In this document: one piece after another, positions 1 to 8,481 of the stretch
How the letters are laid out: the number at the start of each line of letters is the position of its first letter
Position numbering within the stretch: the stretch's first letter is position 1
Assembly: GCA_031374735.1 (NCBI GenBank)
Contig: JANMGQ010000010.1
Coordinates: forward strand, 112,544 to 176,543
DNA from: JABFRJ01 sp031374735
GTDB lineage: Bacteria > Pseudomonadota > Alphaproteobacteria > Rhizobiales > Hyphomicrobiaceae
Length of the DNA stretch: 64,000 nt
Direction: 5' to 3'
The notes under the pieces: model-generated
What the model saw: only the letters and a program-made list of their open reading frames with translations
Database searches by the model: none
What the model was told of the DNA's origin: nothing
Translations under genes and position numbers: made by a program

Positions 1-6
1 CGCGGC

Positions 7-852
7 ATGACGCGCACCGAACTTGACCGCGCCTATTCGCCGAGCTCGATGGTGCCAAGCATCGAGCCGTTTCTCAGCCGCTATGCCAGCGGCAGCGCTG
101 ACGCGCGCACGGCGCACGCCTCGTCGCGGTTCGCGACACACACCTATGGCCCATCGCCCGAGCAGACGCTGGACCTATTCTTGCCAGTGTCGACGCCGCG
201 AGGCGTGTTGATCTTCATCCACGGTGGCTATTGGCAGGCGCTGAACGCGTCCGACGCGTCGTTTCCGGCGCGACCACTGACGGCGGCTGGCTACGCCTAC
301 GCCGCCATCAACTATACGCTGGCGCCGCACGCGACGATGGACATGATCGTCGAGGAAAACAGGCAAGCGTTGGTCTGGCTTTGGCTCAACCGTCAGCGGC
401 TTGGCATTGATGCCGGGCCGTTCGTGCTGTCAGGCCATTCGGCTGGCGCGCACCTTGCGGCCATGATGCTGACGACAGATTGGGTGGCCCGTGGTGTCGA
501 CCCGGCGTTCGTCACCGGGGCAGTGCTGCTGGGCGGCGTGTACGATCTGGAGCCTATCCGGCTGACATATGTGAACGATGCGCTTGGTCTCGATCGTGCC
601 TCAGCGAAACGCAACAGCCCGATGTTCGCCAAGCCCTTGGTGACGTGCCCACTCGTGGTCGGGTGGGCAGAGCGCGACACCGACGAGTTCAAAGGTCAGT
701 CTCTCGATTTTGCCGCGCATTGGGGTGTGCCGGAGGCAGCGATGTTCGAGCAGGCGGGCGTCAATCACTTCGACAGTCTGTTCGATTGGTGCGATCCGAC
801 GACACGGCTGCATCGGGAAACCATACGGCTCCTGCAACGCTCGACGACCTGA
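7..852 (+). CDS. alpha/beta hydrolase, kynurenine formamidase/esterase-like
   Basis: A 281-residue soluble alpha/beta hydrolase. The oxyanion-hole motif HGGYW lies at residues 72-76, the nucleophile elbow GHSAGAH has Ser145, and Asp224 and His254 (in GVNHFDS) complete a plausible catalytic triad. HGGYW followed by GHSAGAHL is the pattern of the arylformamidase/esterase branch, so an N-formylkynurenine or small-ester substrate is possible but not shown. There is no signal peptide, so it is probably cytosolic. The ATG at base 7 is used because the encoded N-terminus looks complete, but the window edge prevents checking for an earlier start or an upstream operon partner. Confidence 0.8.
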   Translation: MTRTELDRAYSPSSMVPSIEPFLSRYASGSADARTAHASSRFATHTYGPSPEQTLDLFLPVSTPRGVLIFIHGGYWQALNASDASFPARPLTAAGYAYAAINYTLAPHATMDMIVEENRQALVWLWLNRQRLGIDAGPFVLSGHSAGAHLAAMMLTTDWVARGVDPAFVTGAVLLGGVYDLEPIRLTYVNDALGLDRASAKRNSPMFAKPLVTCPLVVGWAERDTDEFKGQSLDFAAHWGVPEAAMFEQAGVNHFDSLFDWCDPTTRLHRETIRLLQRSTT

Positions 853-1027
853 ACGTCACATGCTACGCGCCGCACCATGAACACGTGCCTTCACATCTCG
901 CGACGACGCGGGCCGACGCTGTCAGCCCGCGCGGCCGTGCGCATGTTCTCGCCAGAAGCGATCTCGACGCAGGCGTTCTCCTGAACATGCCGGCTGCACA
1001 TGTTTCTTGTGCCTCGCCGGAGTTCGC

Positions 1028-1606
1028 ATGTCTCAGCCTCCACAGCCGTCCATCGCCGCACCGTTCCTCACGCACGCGGAGCAATCAGCGGCGCTCGGCG
1101 TCACGACCCACCCCGTGACGCCAGCAGACTTTGCCGGCATCGGCGCGTTGCATGACATCGTGTTCGGCCCAGGCGCCTTGACGCGTACCGCTTATCGCAT
1201 TCGCGAGGGGCTGCCTTACTCTACGCCGTTCTGCCGCTTGGCGGCACATGGCCCGCGGCTGATGGGCTTTATCCGCTTCGCGCCGATCCTGATCGGCGGG
1301 CAGGGCCGCGCGCTGATGCTCGGCCCGCTTGCGGTGCACCCGGACTATGCCAACCAGGGGCATGCGCGCCGCCTGATCGGCGAGGGGCTGGAGGCTGCCC
1401 GCGCAAGCGGCATCGCGCTGGTGATCCTGGTTGGTGATAGGCCCTACTATGGTCGTCTCGGCTTTGTGCCGGTACCTACAGGGCAAATCTCGATGCCCGG
1501 TCCGGTCGATCTCATGCGGTTACTGGCCTATGAGCTTGTTCCCGGCGCACTGAGCCGGTTTCAAGGCTCGATCACGCGGGAAGCCGGGCCTGGTTGGTCG
1601 CGCTAG
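1028..1606 (+). CDS. GNAT family N-acetyltransferase
   Basis: A 192-residue acetyl-CoA-dependent N-acetyltransferase. The acetyl-CoA binding motif A is visible as LGPLAVHPDYANQGHARRL (QGHA in place of the usual Q/R-x-x-G-x-G/A), followed by the helix and the beta strand VILVGDRPYYGRLGF, where YYGRLGF is typical of the YhbS-like subgroup. Acceptor substrate unknown. The ATG at 1028 is preferred over one 21 bases upstream because the extra residues are not conserved-looking. The gene is convergent with dctM and the two stop codons overlap by 4 bases. Confidence 0.85.
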   Translation: MSQPPQPSIAAPFLTHAEQSAALGVTTHPVTPADFAGIGALHDIVFGPGALTRTAYRIREGLPYSTPFCRLAAHGPRLMGFIRFAPILIGGQGRALMLGPLAVHPDYANQGHARRLIGEGLEAARASGIALVILVGDRPYYGRLGFVPVPTGQISMPGPVDLMRLLAYELVPGALSRFQGSITREAGPGWSR

Positions 1607-2865
1607 TTCCCGACCAAGGACATGGCGATCCACGGCTGCCAGATGACGAGTGCGAGGCAGAACAGCATCAGCACGATGAAGGGGATCGCGGCTTTGCACA
1701 GCAGCCCGAAGGGCTGCTTGAACGCGCTCATGGCCACGATCAGATTGAGCCCGACTGGCGGCGTCAAATAGCCGATTTCGAGGTTCAGGATCATGATCAG
1801 CCCGAACAGCACCTTGTCGTAGCCATAGCTTGCAGCGATCGGTGCGAGCAGCGGTGCCAGCACGAGGATGGCTTCGCCTGTGGTCATCAGACAGCCGACG
1901 ATCAACAGCAGAATGTTGACCAGCAGCATGAACATCAGCGGGCTCGAGATGTAGCTCTGCATGACGTTGACCAGCGCCTCGGGCACGCGATGCTCAGTCA
2001 GGATGATGTTGAGCGAGAGCGCCACGGCCAGCACCGGAAACAGCGAGCCGCCGAGCTTGGAGGTCTCCAGCACGACGCCATAGAAATCCTTGAACTTCAG
2101 TTCTCGGTGGATGAAGATCTCGACGAGCAGCGCATAGGCGAGCGCCACCGCGGCCGCTTCCGTCGCTGTAAAGTAACCCGTATAGATGCCGCCGAGCAGA
2201 ATCATCGGCATCATCAGCGCGAAGATGCCTTCGCGGAATGCCGTCGCAAACTCCGCCGCTGAGAATTTCTGCGTGGCCATATGACGGTTCGCCCAGACCG
2301 AGTAAATCGACAGCACGATGGTCAGCAGAATGCCCGGGCCGAAACCGGCCGCAAACAGCGCGGTGATCGAGGTCTCGGTGACGAGGCCGTAGATGATCAT
2401 CGGTATCGACGGCGGAATGATGATGCCGAGCGTGCCGCCCGACATGATCGCGCCCATGGTGAACTTGGTGTCGTAGCCGGCTTCGCGCATGGCCGGGTAC
2501 ATGACCGAGCCGATGGCCAGCATGGTCACGATCGACGAGCCGGAGATGGCCGCGAAAACGGCGCACGACAGAATGCACGCGACGGCCATGCCGCCTGGCA
2601 GCGGCTTCGTCAGGGACGAGAGGATCTTGATCAATCGTGCGGCGATGGAGCCGCGTGTCATCACGGCGCCGCACAGAATGAAGAGCGGAATCGACAGGAT
2701 GACCTCCTTGTCGAGGCCGACCCACATGTCCTCGATGATGTAGTCGAGCTGGCCTTTGCCCCAGAAGATGTGGGCGAGCGCCGTGGCCCCGAACAGGATC
2801 ACCAGCAGTGGCTGGCGAAACAGCAACGATGCGCCAATAAAACCGAAAATCCCGAGCGTCTTCAT
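1603..2865 (-). CDS. dctM: TRAP transporter large permease (DctM family)
   Basis: A 420-residue inner-membrane protein with about a dozen hydrophobic segments. It contains the DctM landmarks GKGQLDYIIEDMW and a GSSIVTMLAIGSVMYPAM stretch in the middle of the transport domain. It is the channel subunit of a Na+-driven, binding-protein-dependent transporter for organic anions such as C4-dicarboxylates or other carboxylates. The start at 2865 gives MKTLGIFGFIG and sits 7 bases after the dctQ stop; the longer reading frame upstream is low-complexity Arg/Pro. It is the last gene of dctP-dctQ-dctM. Confidence 0.93.
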   Translation of the reverse strand: MKTLGIFGFIGASLLFRQPLLVILFGATALAHIFWGKGQLDYIIEDMWVGLDKEVILSIPLFILCGAVMTRGSIAARLIKILSSLTKPLPGGMAVACILSCAVFAAISGSSIVTMLAIGSVMYPAMREAGYDTKFTMGAIMSGGTLGIIIPPSIPMIIYGLVTETSITALFAAGFGPGILLTIVLSIYSVWANRHMATQKFSAAEFATAFREGIFALMMPMILLGGIYTGYFTATEAAAVALAYALLVEIFIHRELKFKDFYGVVLETSKLGGSLFPVLAVALSLNIILTEHRVPEALVNVMQSYISSPLMFMLLVNILLLIVGCLMTTGEAILVLAPLLAPIAASYGYDKVLFGLIMILNLEIGYLTPPVGLNLIVAMSAFKQPFGLLCKAAIPFIVLMLFCLALVIWQPWIAMSLVGN

Positions 2866-2872
2866 GGGGCGC

Positions 2873-3469
2873 TTATTCCTGGAACTCGGGAGCCTCGGGA
2901 CGCAGCGACGGCCACGCGGCGTAGAAGAAGTAGCGCAGGCCCGCCGAGGCGAAGCCAAGCGGCAGGGCGAGCTGGATCGGCCACACCGGCCAGTCGATGA
3001 CGGCTGCCCGCAATCCCGTCGCCTTGGACGAGAGCACGAACTGGAAGGCGTAGTAAGTGGCGATCAGCAGCACGATGCCGGTGAGCACATCGGCGAGCCG
3101 GTCCATGAACGGCCCCCACGCCGGCGGCACCCACCCGAAGCCGACGCGCGGCACGAGATGGCTGTTGGTCGCCGTTGCGATGCCGATGCCCGCAAACGAA
3201 CCGACGATGAGCGCGAACACGGTGATCTTGAACGAGCCGACGAACATGCCGACGCGGCCCTGATAGATGTTGAGCTTGTGCAGCACCGGGCCGATGAACT
3301 CGCGCAGCAGGACATCGCCAAGCAACAGCGCTGCGATGAGCGTGAACGCCGCCACTGCGACATAGCACTCGGTCGTGTGCCACGCTTCGAGAAGCCGCCG
3401 GACGCCCGAGGGTGCAGGCGGATGGCTCGGCGCCGCGGCGGACGACGCTGAAGCTGTCGGTGCAGACAT
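2873..3469 (-). CDS. dctQ: TRAP transporter small permease (DctQ family)
   Basis: A 198-residue membrane protein with an Ala/Pro-rich cytoplasmic N-terminus (residues 1-25) followed by four hydrophobic segments, the usual DctQ topology. It pairs with DctM to form the membrane part of a TRAP transporter. It lies between dctP (94 bases upstream) and dctM (7 bases downstream) on the same strand. DctQ proteins are poorly conserved, so identification rests on size, topology and position. Confidence 0.88.
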   Translation of the reverse strand: MSAPTASASSAAAPSHPPAPSGVRRLLEAWHTTECYVAVAAFTLIAALLLGDVLLREFIGPVLHKLNIYQGRVGMFVGSFKITVFALIVGSFAGIGIATATNSHLVPRVGFGWVPPAWGPFMDRLADVLTGIVLLIATYYAFQFVLSSKATGLRAAVIDWPVWPIQLALPLGFASAGLRYFFYAAWPSLRPEAPEFQE

Positions 3470-3563
3470 GTCTCGTTCCCCATCGAGACGCGCGCTGCCA
3501 CCGGGGCAGCGGCATCATCGGTCACTTTGCGCAGGCCGCGCGGCCTTTTTCCATCAACGCACG

Positions 3564-4589
3564 TCACTTGCGACAGGTCTTGAGCCCGTCCTGGATCAGA
3601 CCCCAGAGGCGCTTGCCGTCACCACCGACGTCGGCAACGATCTTCTCGAACTGCGGTTCCATGGCCTTGCGCCAAACTTCGCGCTGCGCGTCCGGCATCG
3701 CGACCACTTGGCCACCACCCTGCTTGTGCATTTCGAGGATCTTCTCTTCAAAGCCCCGCACTTCGGCGCGCAGCTTGGTGTCGGGGTTCTTAACGCGGCT
3801 CGACGTGACGGCAGCTTTCTGGTCCGCAGTGAGCTTGTCGTAGAATGCCTTGTTCATGACCACGACGCCCGCGAGATCCTGATGTGCCGAGAGCGTCATG
3901 ACCGGCGCGATCTTGCCGAGACCAGCGAAATGATAGTACGTGGGACCACTGTCGGCGACATCGACGAGGCCCGTTTGATGCGCCGAATTCCATTCGGTGA
4001 CCGGCAGCGGATTCGGGTTGGCGCCAAACGTCGTCCAGATGTAGGCGCCGATCTTGCTTGGCTGCGAGCGCGCCTTCAGTCCCTTGATATCATCGGGAAC
4101 CAGGATCGGCTTCTTGCCGAAAAAGTGGGTCGTGCCGACTTCCGACCAGCCGAGGAACTGCACGCCTTTGGCCGCAAAGCTTTCATCTGTGTACTTGGCA
4201 ACTGCCGGCATATCGATCACGCAATCCTGCTCGGCGCCGTTCTTGAACAGGAATGGGATCGATATAATCGACAGCTCCGGTACGATCAGCGAACCAGCGG
4301 TCAGCGAAAACCCACCGCTCTCAATGCGACCGCGCGCCACCTGCTGGATCGTATCCTGTTCGCTGCCGAGCTGCGCGCCGAGGAAGGCATTGACCTTCAA
4401 CGCACCCTTAGAGCTCTCCGTCACATCGCTGGCAAAGCGCTCCACCTGCATAGCCCAGACCGTTTTGGGTGGCGCCGTCGAGGCGTACTTGATCTCGATC
4501 GGTGTGCTCTGCGCAAGCACCTGCCCTGCCATCGCGGCACTTGTAGTCATCGCTGCAACGAGCGCCTTCAAACTGGTCATGCCGATCAT
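3564..4589 (-). CDS. dctP: TRAP transporter periplasmic solute-binding protein (DctP family)
   Basis: A 341-residue exported binding protein. A signal peptide ends near AGQVLAQS (about residue 27). The mature part starts IEIKYAS and contains the DctP-family GLKARSQPSKIGAYIW and WNSAHQTGLVDVADSGPTYY stretches, the region that carries the carboxylate-binding Arg in this family. The start ATG at 4589 has a strong GGGAGGA site 6-7 bases upstream; the reading frame continues upstream without a credible protein. It delivers ligand to DctQM. The ligand cannot be deduced. Confidence 0.92.
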   Translation of the reverse strand: MIGMTSLKALVAAMTTSAAMAGQVLAQSTPIEIKYASTAPPKTVWAMQVERFASDVTESSKGALKVNAFLGAQLGSEQDTIQQVARGRIESGGFSLTAGSLIVPELSIISIPFLFKNGAEQDCVIDMPAVAKYTDESFAAKGVQFLGWSEVGTTHFFGKKPILVPDDIKGLKARSQPSKIGAYIWTTFGANPNPLPVTEWNSAHQTGLVDVADSGPTYYHFAGLGKIAPVMTLSAHQDLAGVVVMNKAFYDKLTADQKAAVTSSRVKNPDTKLRAEVRGFEEKILEMHKQGGGQVVAMPDAQREVWRKAMEPQFEKIVADVGGDGKRLWGLIQDGLKTCRK

Positions 4590-4745
4590 GTGGGTCCTCC
4601 CAAGGATGGTGCGCGGCGTTGTCCGCCGTCGTTGTGTCCCGGATCGTGCAACGCATGTCGGACAAGGGCAAGGAAGATCGATGCTGCAACGCAAAATGAC
4701 GGCCCGACGAGACCCAACGACATGGCGATCGCACGACTGCTGCTT
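4590..4745. other. upstream region of dctPQM, no gene
   Basis: The dctP leader and presumably its promoter. No convincing gene or clear operator was seen by eye. Confidence 0.4.
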
Positions 4746-4950
4746 CCCTTCTCCCTCGTCCTTCACAAGGGAAAAGGTGCCCGATAGGGCGGATGAGGGG
4801 CAGCAACGCACTCCGGGATCGGGTTGTCGCAAGAGCCGGTGCGATAGACTTGCGCTCCTGCGCTCGCACGTATTGCGTCGGAGCAAGCTCCTGCCCCTCA
4901 CCCGCCCTTTGGGCACCCTCTCCCCCTGCGAAGAGCAGGGGGAGAGGGAA
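4746..4950. repeat. pair of inverted dispersed repeat units
   Basis: Two related units of about 56 bases face each other: 4746-4801 and 4893-4950. Read on the appropriate strand, both run CCCTCA-(C/T)-CCGCCCT-x-x-GGGCACC-(C/T)-T-(C/T)-TCCC, then a spacer, then a GGGAGAGGG-like end. The second unit itself folds on CTCTCCCCCTGC/GCAGGGGGAGAG. This is the GC-rich palindromic dispersed repeat type common in Hyphomicrobiales intergenic DNA. About 90 bases of unrelated sequence lie between the units. A relative sits in frame inside the carboxylase gene (16635-16690). Confidence 0.75.
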
Positions 4951-5032
4951 TGTCCCGTTCATGCAATCGCCCTGGACTCAACGAGGACCGCCATTGCTTG
5001 CTGGACGTCAATATGTTCGATGAATCACTCGA

Positions 5033-5890
5033 TCACTTCGGCTCGCATTTGCCCGCGTCCAACATTTCGAGGTCGGTGATTTCGCCCTTGATGGAGAAAT
5101 CGCCGTAATCGATGACGAGCTTGCGAGAGATGCCGTTCTCGAAGAACAGGAAGCTCAGTTCATAGACGGGCGTCGCGTCGGTCTTGTCTTTGCCCGGTTC
5201 GAAATAGCTGATTGAAACGGGCCAGGCGGCCAATGCGTCGAGCGATGTCGCGCCCTTCATGGCCGGCAATGCCTTGATTGCGGCCGGGTCAGCCTTGCGG
5301 CCAATACGAGCGAGTGTGTCGTAGGCTTTGTCACCCTTCTCCGAGCCGTCGTAGAGATCGGCGCGCATGGTCGTCTTGCCAGCCAACGCCGCGTCCAAAA
5401 GAGCAATCGAGTGCTGGACTGGGTAGACTGTGCCTGCCGGCAAATTTATTGTTGCCTTGGAGGGCTGAGTCAGTTCGACGGCAACGGTGCCGTTCGCTTC
5501 GCGCTTGGCGTCTCCCTTCGTGGCATCGCCGGACTTCTGGTCCCGCAATTGCGACGTACTGAAACGGAACAGATTGGCGACGCCGTCTTCCCAGGTCGAT
5601 GAGCGCATGTCTGAAACGGTCGGCTGCCCCTCCGTCGTGCTCATTTCCGTGACCAGCCGCATGTTTTGCGTCCAGCCCTCACACGCATTGCCGGTGATTT
5701 CATAGACCATGCGCCCGCGCACGCCCGTGACACTCGCGGAGTTGCGCGACACGCCGAGCGTCATGTCGTAGACAGCCCGATGCGCCGCGAGGCGCACTTT
5801 GGAGGCGGCCAGCGCGGCGTCGGCAAATCCAAGAGTGCCGGCAAAACTGCAGGCGACGCCCAAAGCGCAGCCCAGGTGGCGAGAGGTCAT
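5033..5890 (-). CDS. eipB: cell envelope integrity protein EipB (DUF1849)
   Basis: A 285-residue exported protein. The signal peptide ends near DAALAASKV (about residue 28). The mature protein shows DUF1849/EipB features: HRAVYDMTL early, a GNACEGWTQN Cys-containing strand, LPAGTVYPVQHS in the middle and a C-terminal Cys in DAGKCEPK, consistent with the conserved disulfide of this beta-rolled periplasmic family. EipB is important for envelope stability in Brucella; the same role here is inferred by family. Start ATG at 5890 has GGAG about 8 bases upstream. Confidence 0.9.
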   Translation of the reverse strand: MTSRHLGCALGVACSFAGTLGFADAALAASKVRLAAHRAVYDMTLGVSRNSASVTGVRGRMVYEITGNACEGWTQNMRLVTEMSTTEGQPTVSDMRSSTWEDGVANLFRFSTSQLRDQKSGDATKGDAKREANGTVAVELTQPSKATINLPAGTVYPVQHSIALLDAALAGKTTMRADLYDGSEKGDKAYDTLARIGRKADPAAIKALPAMKGATSLDALAAWPVSISYFEPGKDKTDATPVYELSFLFFENGISRKLVIDYGDFSIKGEITDLEMLDAGKCEPK

Positions 5891-6085
5891 GCGGGTCTCC
5901 GCAGCCGAGATTGGCATCGCCGACACCCTATCGGCAGACTGTGGCGAAGCAAAGGGTCGGGTGCAGTGGTGTAGGCGCATCGGCGCCGAGCCGAGCTGCC
6001 CGCCGCTAGAAAGTGACTTGACTTGTGCGCGCCGTCACCGTTGCTCGTCATATGGGGGACAAAGAACCATCCTGAGGAACTCGTC

Positions 6086-7378
6086 ATGGCTGATACCGCA
6101 AAGGCTCCTGGTTTCGCGACCCTTGCCATACACGCAGGTGCTGCGCCTGATCCGACCACGGGAGCGCGCATCACGCCGATTTATCAGACGGCGGCCTTTG
6201 TCTTCAACAACGCGGACCATGCCGCCTCCCTGTTCGGGCTCGAGGCCTTTGGCAACATCTACACCCGCATCGGCAACCCCACCCAAGGCGTTCTTGAGCA
6301 GCGCGTGGCAGCACTCGAAGGCGGCACGGCCGCCCTCGCGGTCGCATCGGGCCACGCGGCGCAATTGGTGACCTTCCATACGCTTTTGGAAACAGGTGAC
6401 GAGTTTGTTGCCGGCCGCCAGCTCTATGGCGGCTCGATCAATCAGTTCAACCACGGTTTCAAGAAATTCGGTTGGCACGTGAAGTGGGCCGACGGCATGG
6501 ATCCGGCGTCGTTTGAAGCCGCCATCACGCCAAAGACCAAAGCCATCATGATCGAGAGCGTCGCCAATCCAGGTGGCATCGTGATCGACATTGATGCAAT
6601 CTCGAAGATTGCCAAGAAACATGGCCTACCGCTCATCGTCGACAACACCATGGCCTCGCCCTATCTGTGCCGGCCCAAGGAGCATGGCGCCGACATCGTG
6701 CTGCATTCGCTGACCAAGTTTATGTGTGGCCACGGCAACTCAATCGGCGGCGTAATTGTTGATTGCGGCACATTCGACTGGCTCGCAGCGAAGCGGAAGT
6801 ATCCGACGCTCCAAGATCCAAATCCGAGCTATAACGGCATGAAGCTTGGCGAGACCTTCGGCAATTTTGCCTTCGCTATCGCGTGCCGCGTCATTGGCTT
6901 GCGAGATCTCGGCCCTGCGATCTCGCCGTTCAATGCCTTTCAAATCCTGACCGGTATTGAGACGCTGCCGCTGCGTATGGAGCGGCATTGCTCCAATGCA
7001 CTGGCCGTCGCCAAGCACCTTGAGAAGCACTCAAAAGTGGCCTGGGTGAACTACGCGGGCCTCGAGACCTCCAAAAACCACGCTGTCGCAAAACGCATCA
7101 CGCCCAAAGGGGCGGGCTCTGTGTTCACCTTCGGCGTCAAGGGCGGCTACGACGCCGGCGTCAAATTCGTCTCGGCGTGCAATCTGCTGTCGCACCTCGC
7201 CAACATCGGCGACACGCGCTCGCTGGTCATCCATCCGGCGTCGACGACACATCGCCAACTGACCGACGAACAACGCAAGGCCGCCGGTGCGGGCGGTGAC
7301 GTCGTTCGTCTGTCGATCGGCATCGAAGATGCCAAGGACATCATCGCGGACATCGACCATGCTTTGGCGTCGACCTAG
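6086..7378 (+). CDS. metY: O-acetylhomoserine sulfhydrylase / aminocarboxypropyltransferase
   Basis: A 430-residue PLP enzyme of the Cys/Met metabolism class. The PLP lysine is K211 in HSLTKFMCGHG, with the cofactor-binding TAALAVASGH (residues 81-90) and the phosphate-contacting YTRIGNPT. Full length for MetY, which makes homocysteine from O-acetylhomoserine and sulfide. Start ATG 6086 is preceded by GAGGA at a good distance; the longer frame upstream is not protein-like. An OppD-like ATPase and a second PLP enzyme follow on the same strand. No SAM riboswitch was recognised in the leader. Confidence 0.94.
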   Translation: MADTAKAPGFATLAIHAGAAPDPTTGARITPIYQTAAFVFNNADHAASLFGLEAFGNIYTRIGNPTQGVLEQRVAALEGGTAALAVASGHAAQLVTFHTLLETGDEFVAGRQLYGGSINQFNHGFKKFGWHVKWADGMDPASFEAAITPKTKAIMIESVANPGGIVIDIDAISKIAKKHGLPLIVDNTMASPYLCRPKEHGADIVLHSLTKFMCGHGNSIGGVIVDCGTFDWLAAKRKYPTLQDPNPSYNGMKLGETFGNFAFAIACRVIGLRDLGPAISPFNAFQILTGIETLPLRMERHCSNALAVAKHLEKHSKVAWVNYAGLETSKNHAVAKRITPKGAGSVFTFGVKGGYDAGVKFVSACNLLSHLANIGDTRSLVIHPASTTHRQLTDEQRKAAGAGGDVVRLSIGIEDAKDIIADIDHALAST

Positions 7379-7423
7379 CGCGAGCGTGCATGGCGGTGAC
7401 ATGACGATGACGCGAAACACGCC

Positions 7424-8419
7424 ATGACCACACCGCTGCTGTCTGTTCGAGACTTGAAGACCTGTTTCCACACCGGCGACGGCATCACGCGTGCCGTCGA
7501 TGGCATGTCGTTCTCTCTGAATCCAGGCGAAACGCTCGGCCTCGTTGGTGAGAGCGGATGCGGCAAGAGTGTCACGGCGCTCTCGATCCTGCAACTTCTG
7601 CCGCCCAAGATCGGCCGTATCGCTGGCGGCGAAATCTACTTCCAGGGGCGCGATCTCGCGCAGCTCGACGAAGCCGCGATGCGCGACATCCGCGGCAACG
7701 ACATTGCCATGATCTTCCAGGAGCCGATGACGTCACTGAACCCGGTATTCACGGTCGGACATCAAATTGCGGAGGCTGTCCGTATTCATCAGAACCTGGG
7801 TCGCAAAGCCGCTCATGATCGCGCTGTTGAGATGCTGGCCCTCGTGAAAATCCCCGATCCCGCGCGCCGCGCGCAGGAGTATCCCCATCACTACTCCGGC
7901 GGCATGCGTCAGCGTGCCATGATCGCGATGGCGCTCGCCTGCGATCCTAAGCTCCTGATCGCTGACGAGCCGACGACGGCACTGGACGTGACGATCCAGG
8001 CGCAAATCCTTCAGCTCATAGCAGACCTACAGGCACGCACACGCGCGGCAGTCATCTTGATCACACATGATCTCGGCGTTGTCGCCGAAATGTGCGAGCG
8101 TGTTGTGGTGATCTACGCCGGTCGCAAGGTCGAAGAGGCCGCGGTCGAGGACCTGTTCGCGCGCCCCTTGCATCCCTACACGCAAGGCCTGATGGCGTCT
8201 CTCCCGCGCATGCGCAAGGCCGGCCGCCGCGGACGCCTCGCCGAGATTGCAGGCGTCGTGCCGTCGCTGCGCGAGCCGTTGGCTGGCTGCGCTTTCGCGG
8301 CACGTTGTGCCTTTGCGACGGACCGATGTCGCTTGGAGCAGCCCGCATTACGCGACTTCGGCCATGGACATGTCGTTGCCTGTCATGAGGCCGGGAGGAC
8401 GGACGGTTTGCACCAGTGA
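7424..8419 (+). CDS. oligopeptide/dipeptide ABC transporter ATPase (OppD/DppD type)
   Basis: A 331-residue ATPase with Walker A GESGCGKS (42-49), signature YSGGMRQR, Walker B LLIADEPTTALD and the His switch THDLG. The C-terminus has the oligopeptide-type extension with four cysteines (GCAFAARC, TDRC, VACH), the arrangement that binds an Fe-S cluster in some DppD proteins. It is 45 bases after metY and 62 before the MetC-like gene, yet no permease, binding protein or OppF partner is adjacent, so it must share membrane subunits encoded elsewhere or be a remnant of a dispersed operon. Confidence 0.92.
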   Translation: MTTPLLSVRDLKTCFHTGDGITRAVDGMSFSLNPGETLGLVGESGCGKSVTALSILQLLPPKIGRIAGGEIYFQGRDLAQLDEAAMRDIRGNDIAMIFQEPMTSLNPVFTVGHQIAEAVRIHQNLGRKAAHDRAVEMLALVKIPDPARRAQEYPHHYSGGMRQRAMIAMALACDPKLLIADEPTTALDVTIQAQILQLIADLQARTRAAVILITHDLGVVAEMCERVVVIYAGRKVEEAAVEDLFARPLHPYTQGLMASLPRMRKAGRRGRLAEIAGVVPSLREPLAGCAFAARCAFATDRCRLEQPALRDFGHGHVVACHEAGRTDGLHQ

Positions 8420-8481
8420 CCTTGGCGCGCTAGCTCTTTCGATCACGCACGACTGGATCGTCAGGATTTCCCGGGATCACT

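Noticed and set aside
3375..4787. 470-codon plus-strand open frame opposite dctP
   Set aside because: Antisense to the TRAP binding protein, whose motifs are clear. No start site or domains.
5981..6085. SAM riboswitch upstream of metY
   Set aside because: I looked for SAM-II-like conserved blocks (GCGCGTGATAAATGTAGC) and found none.
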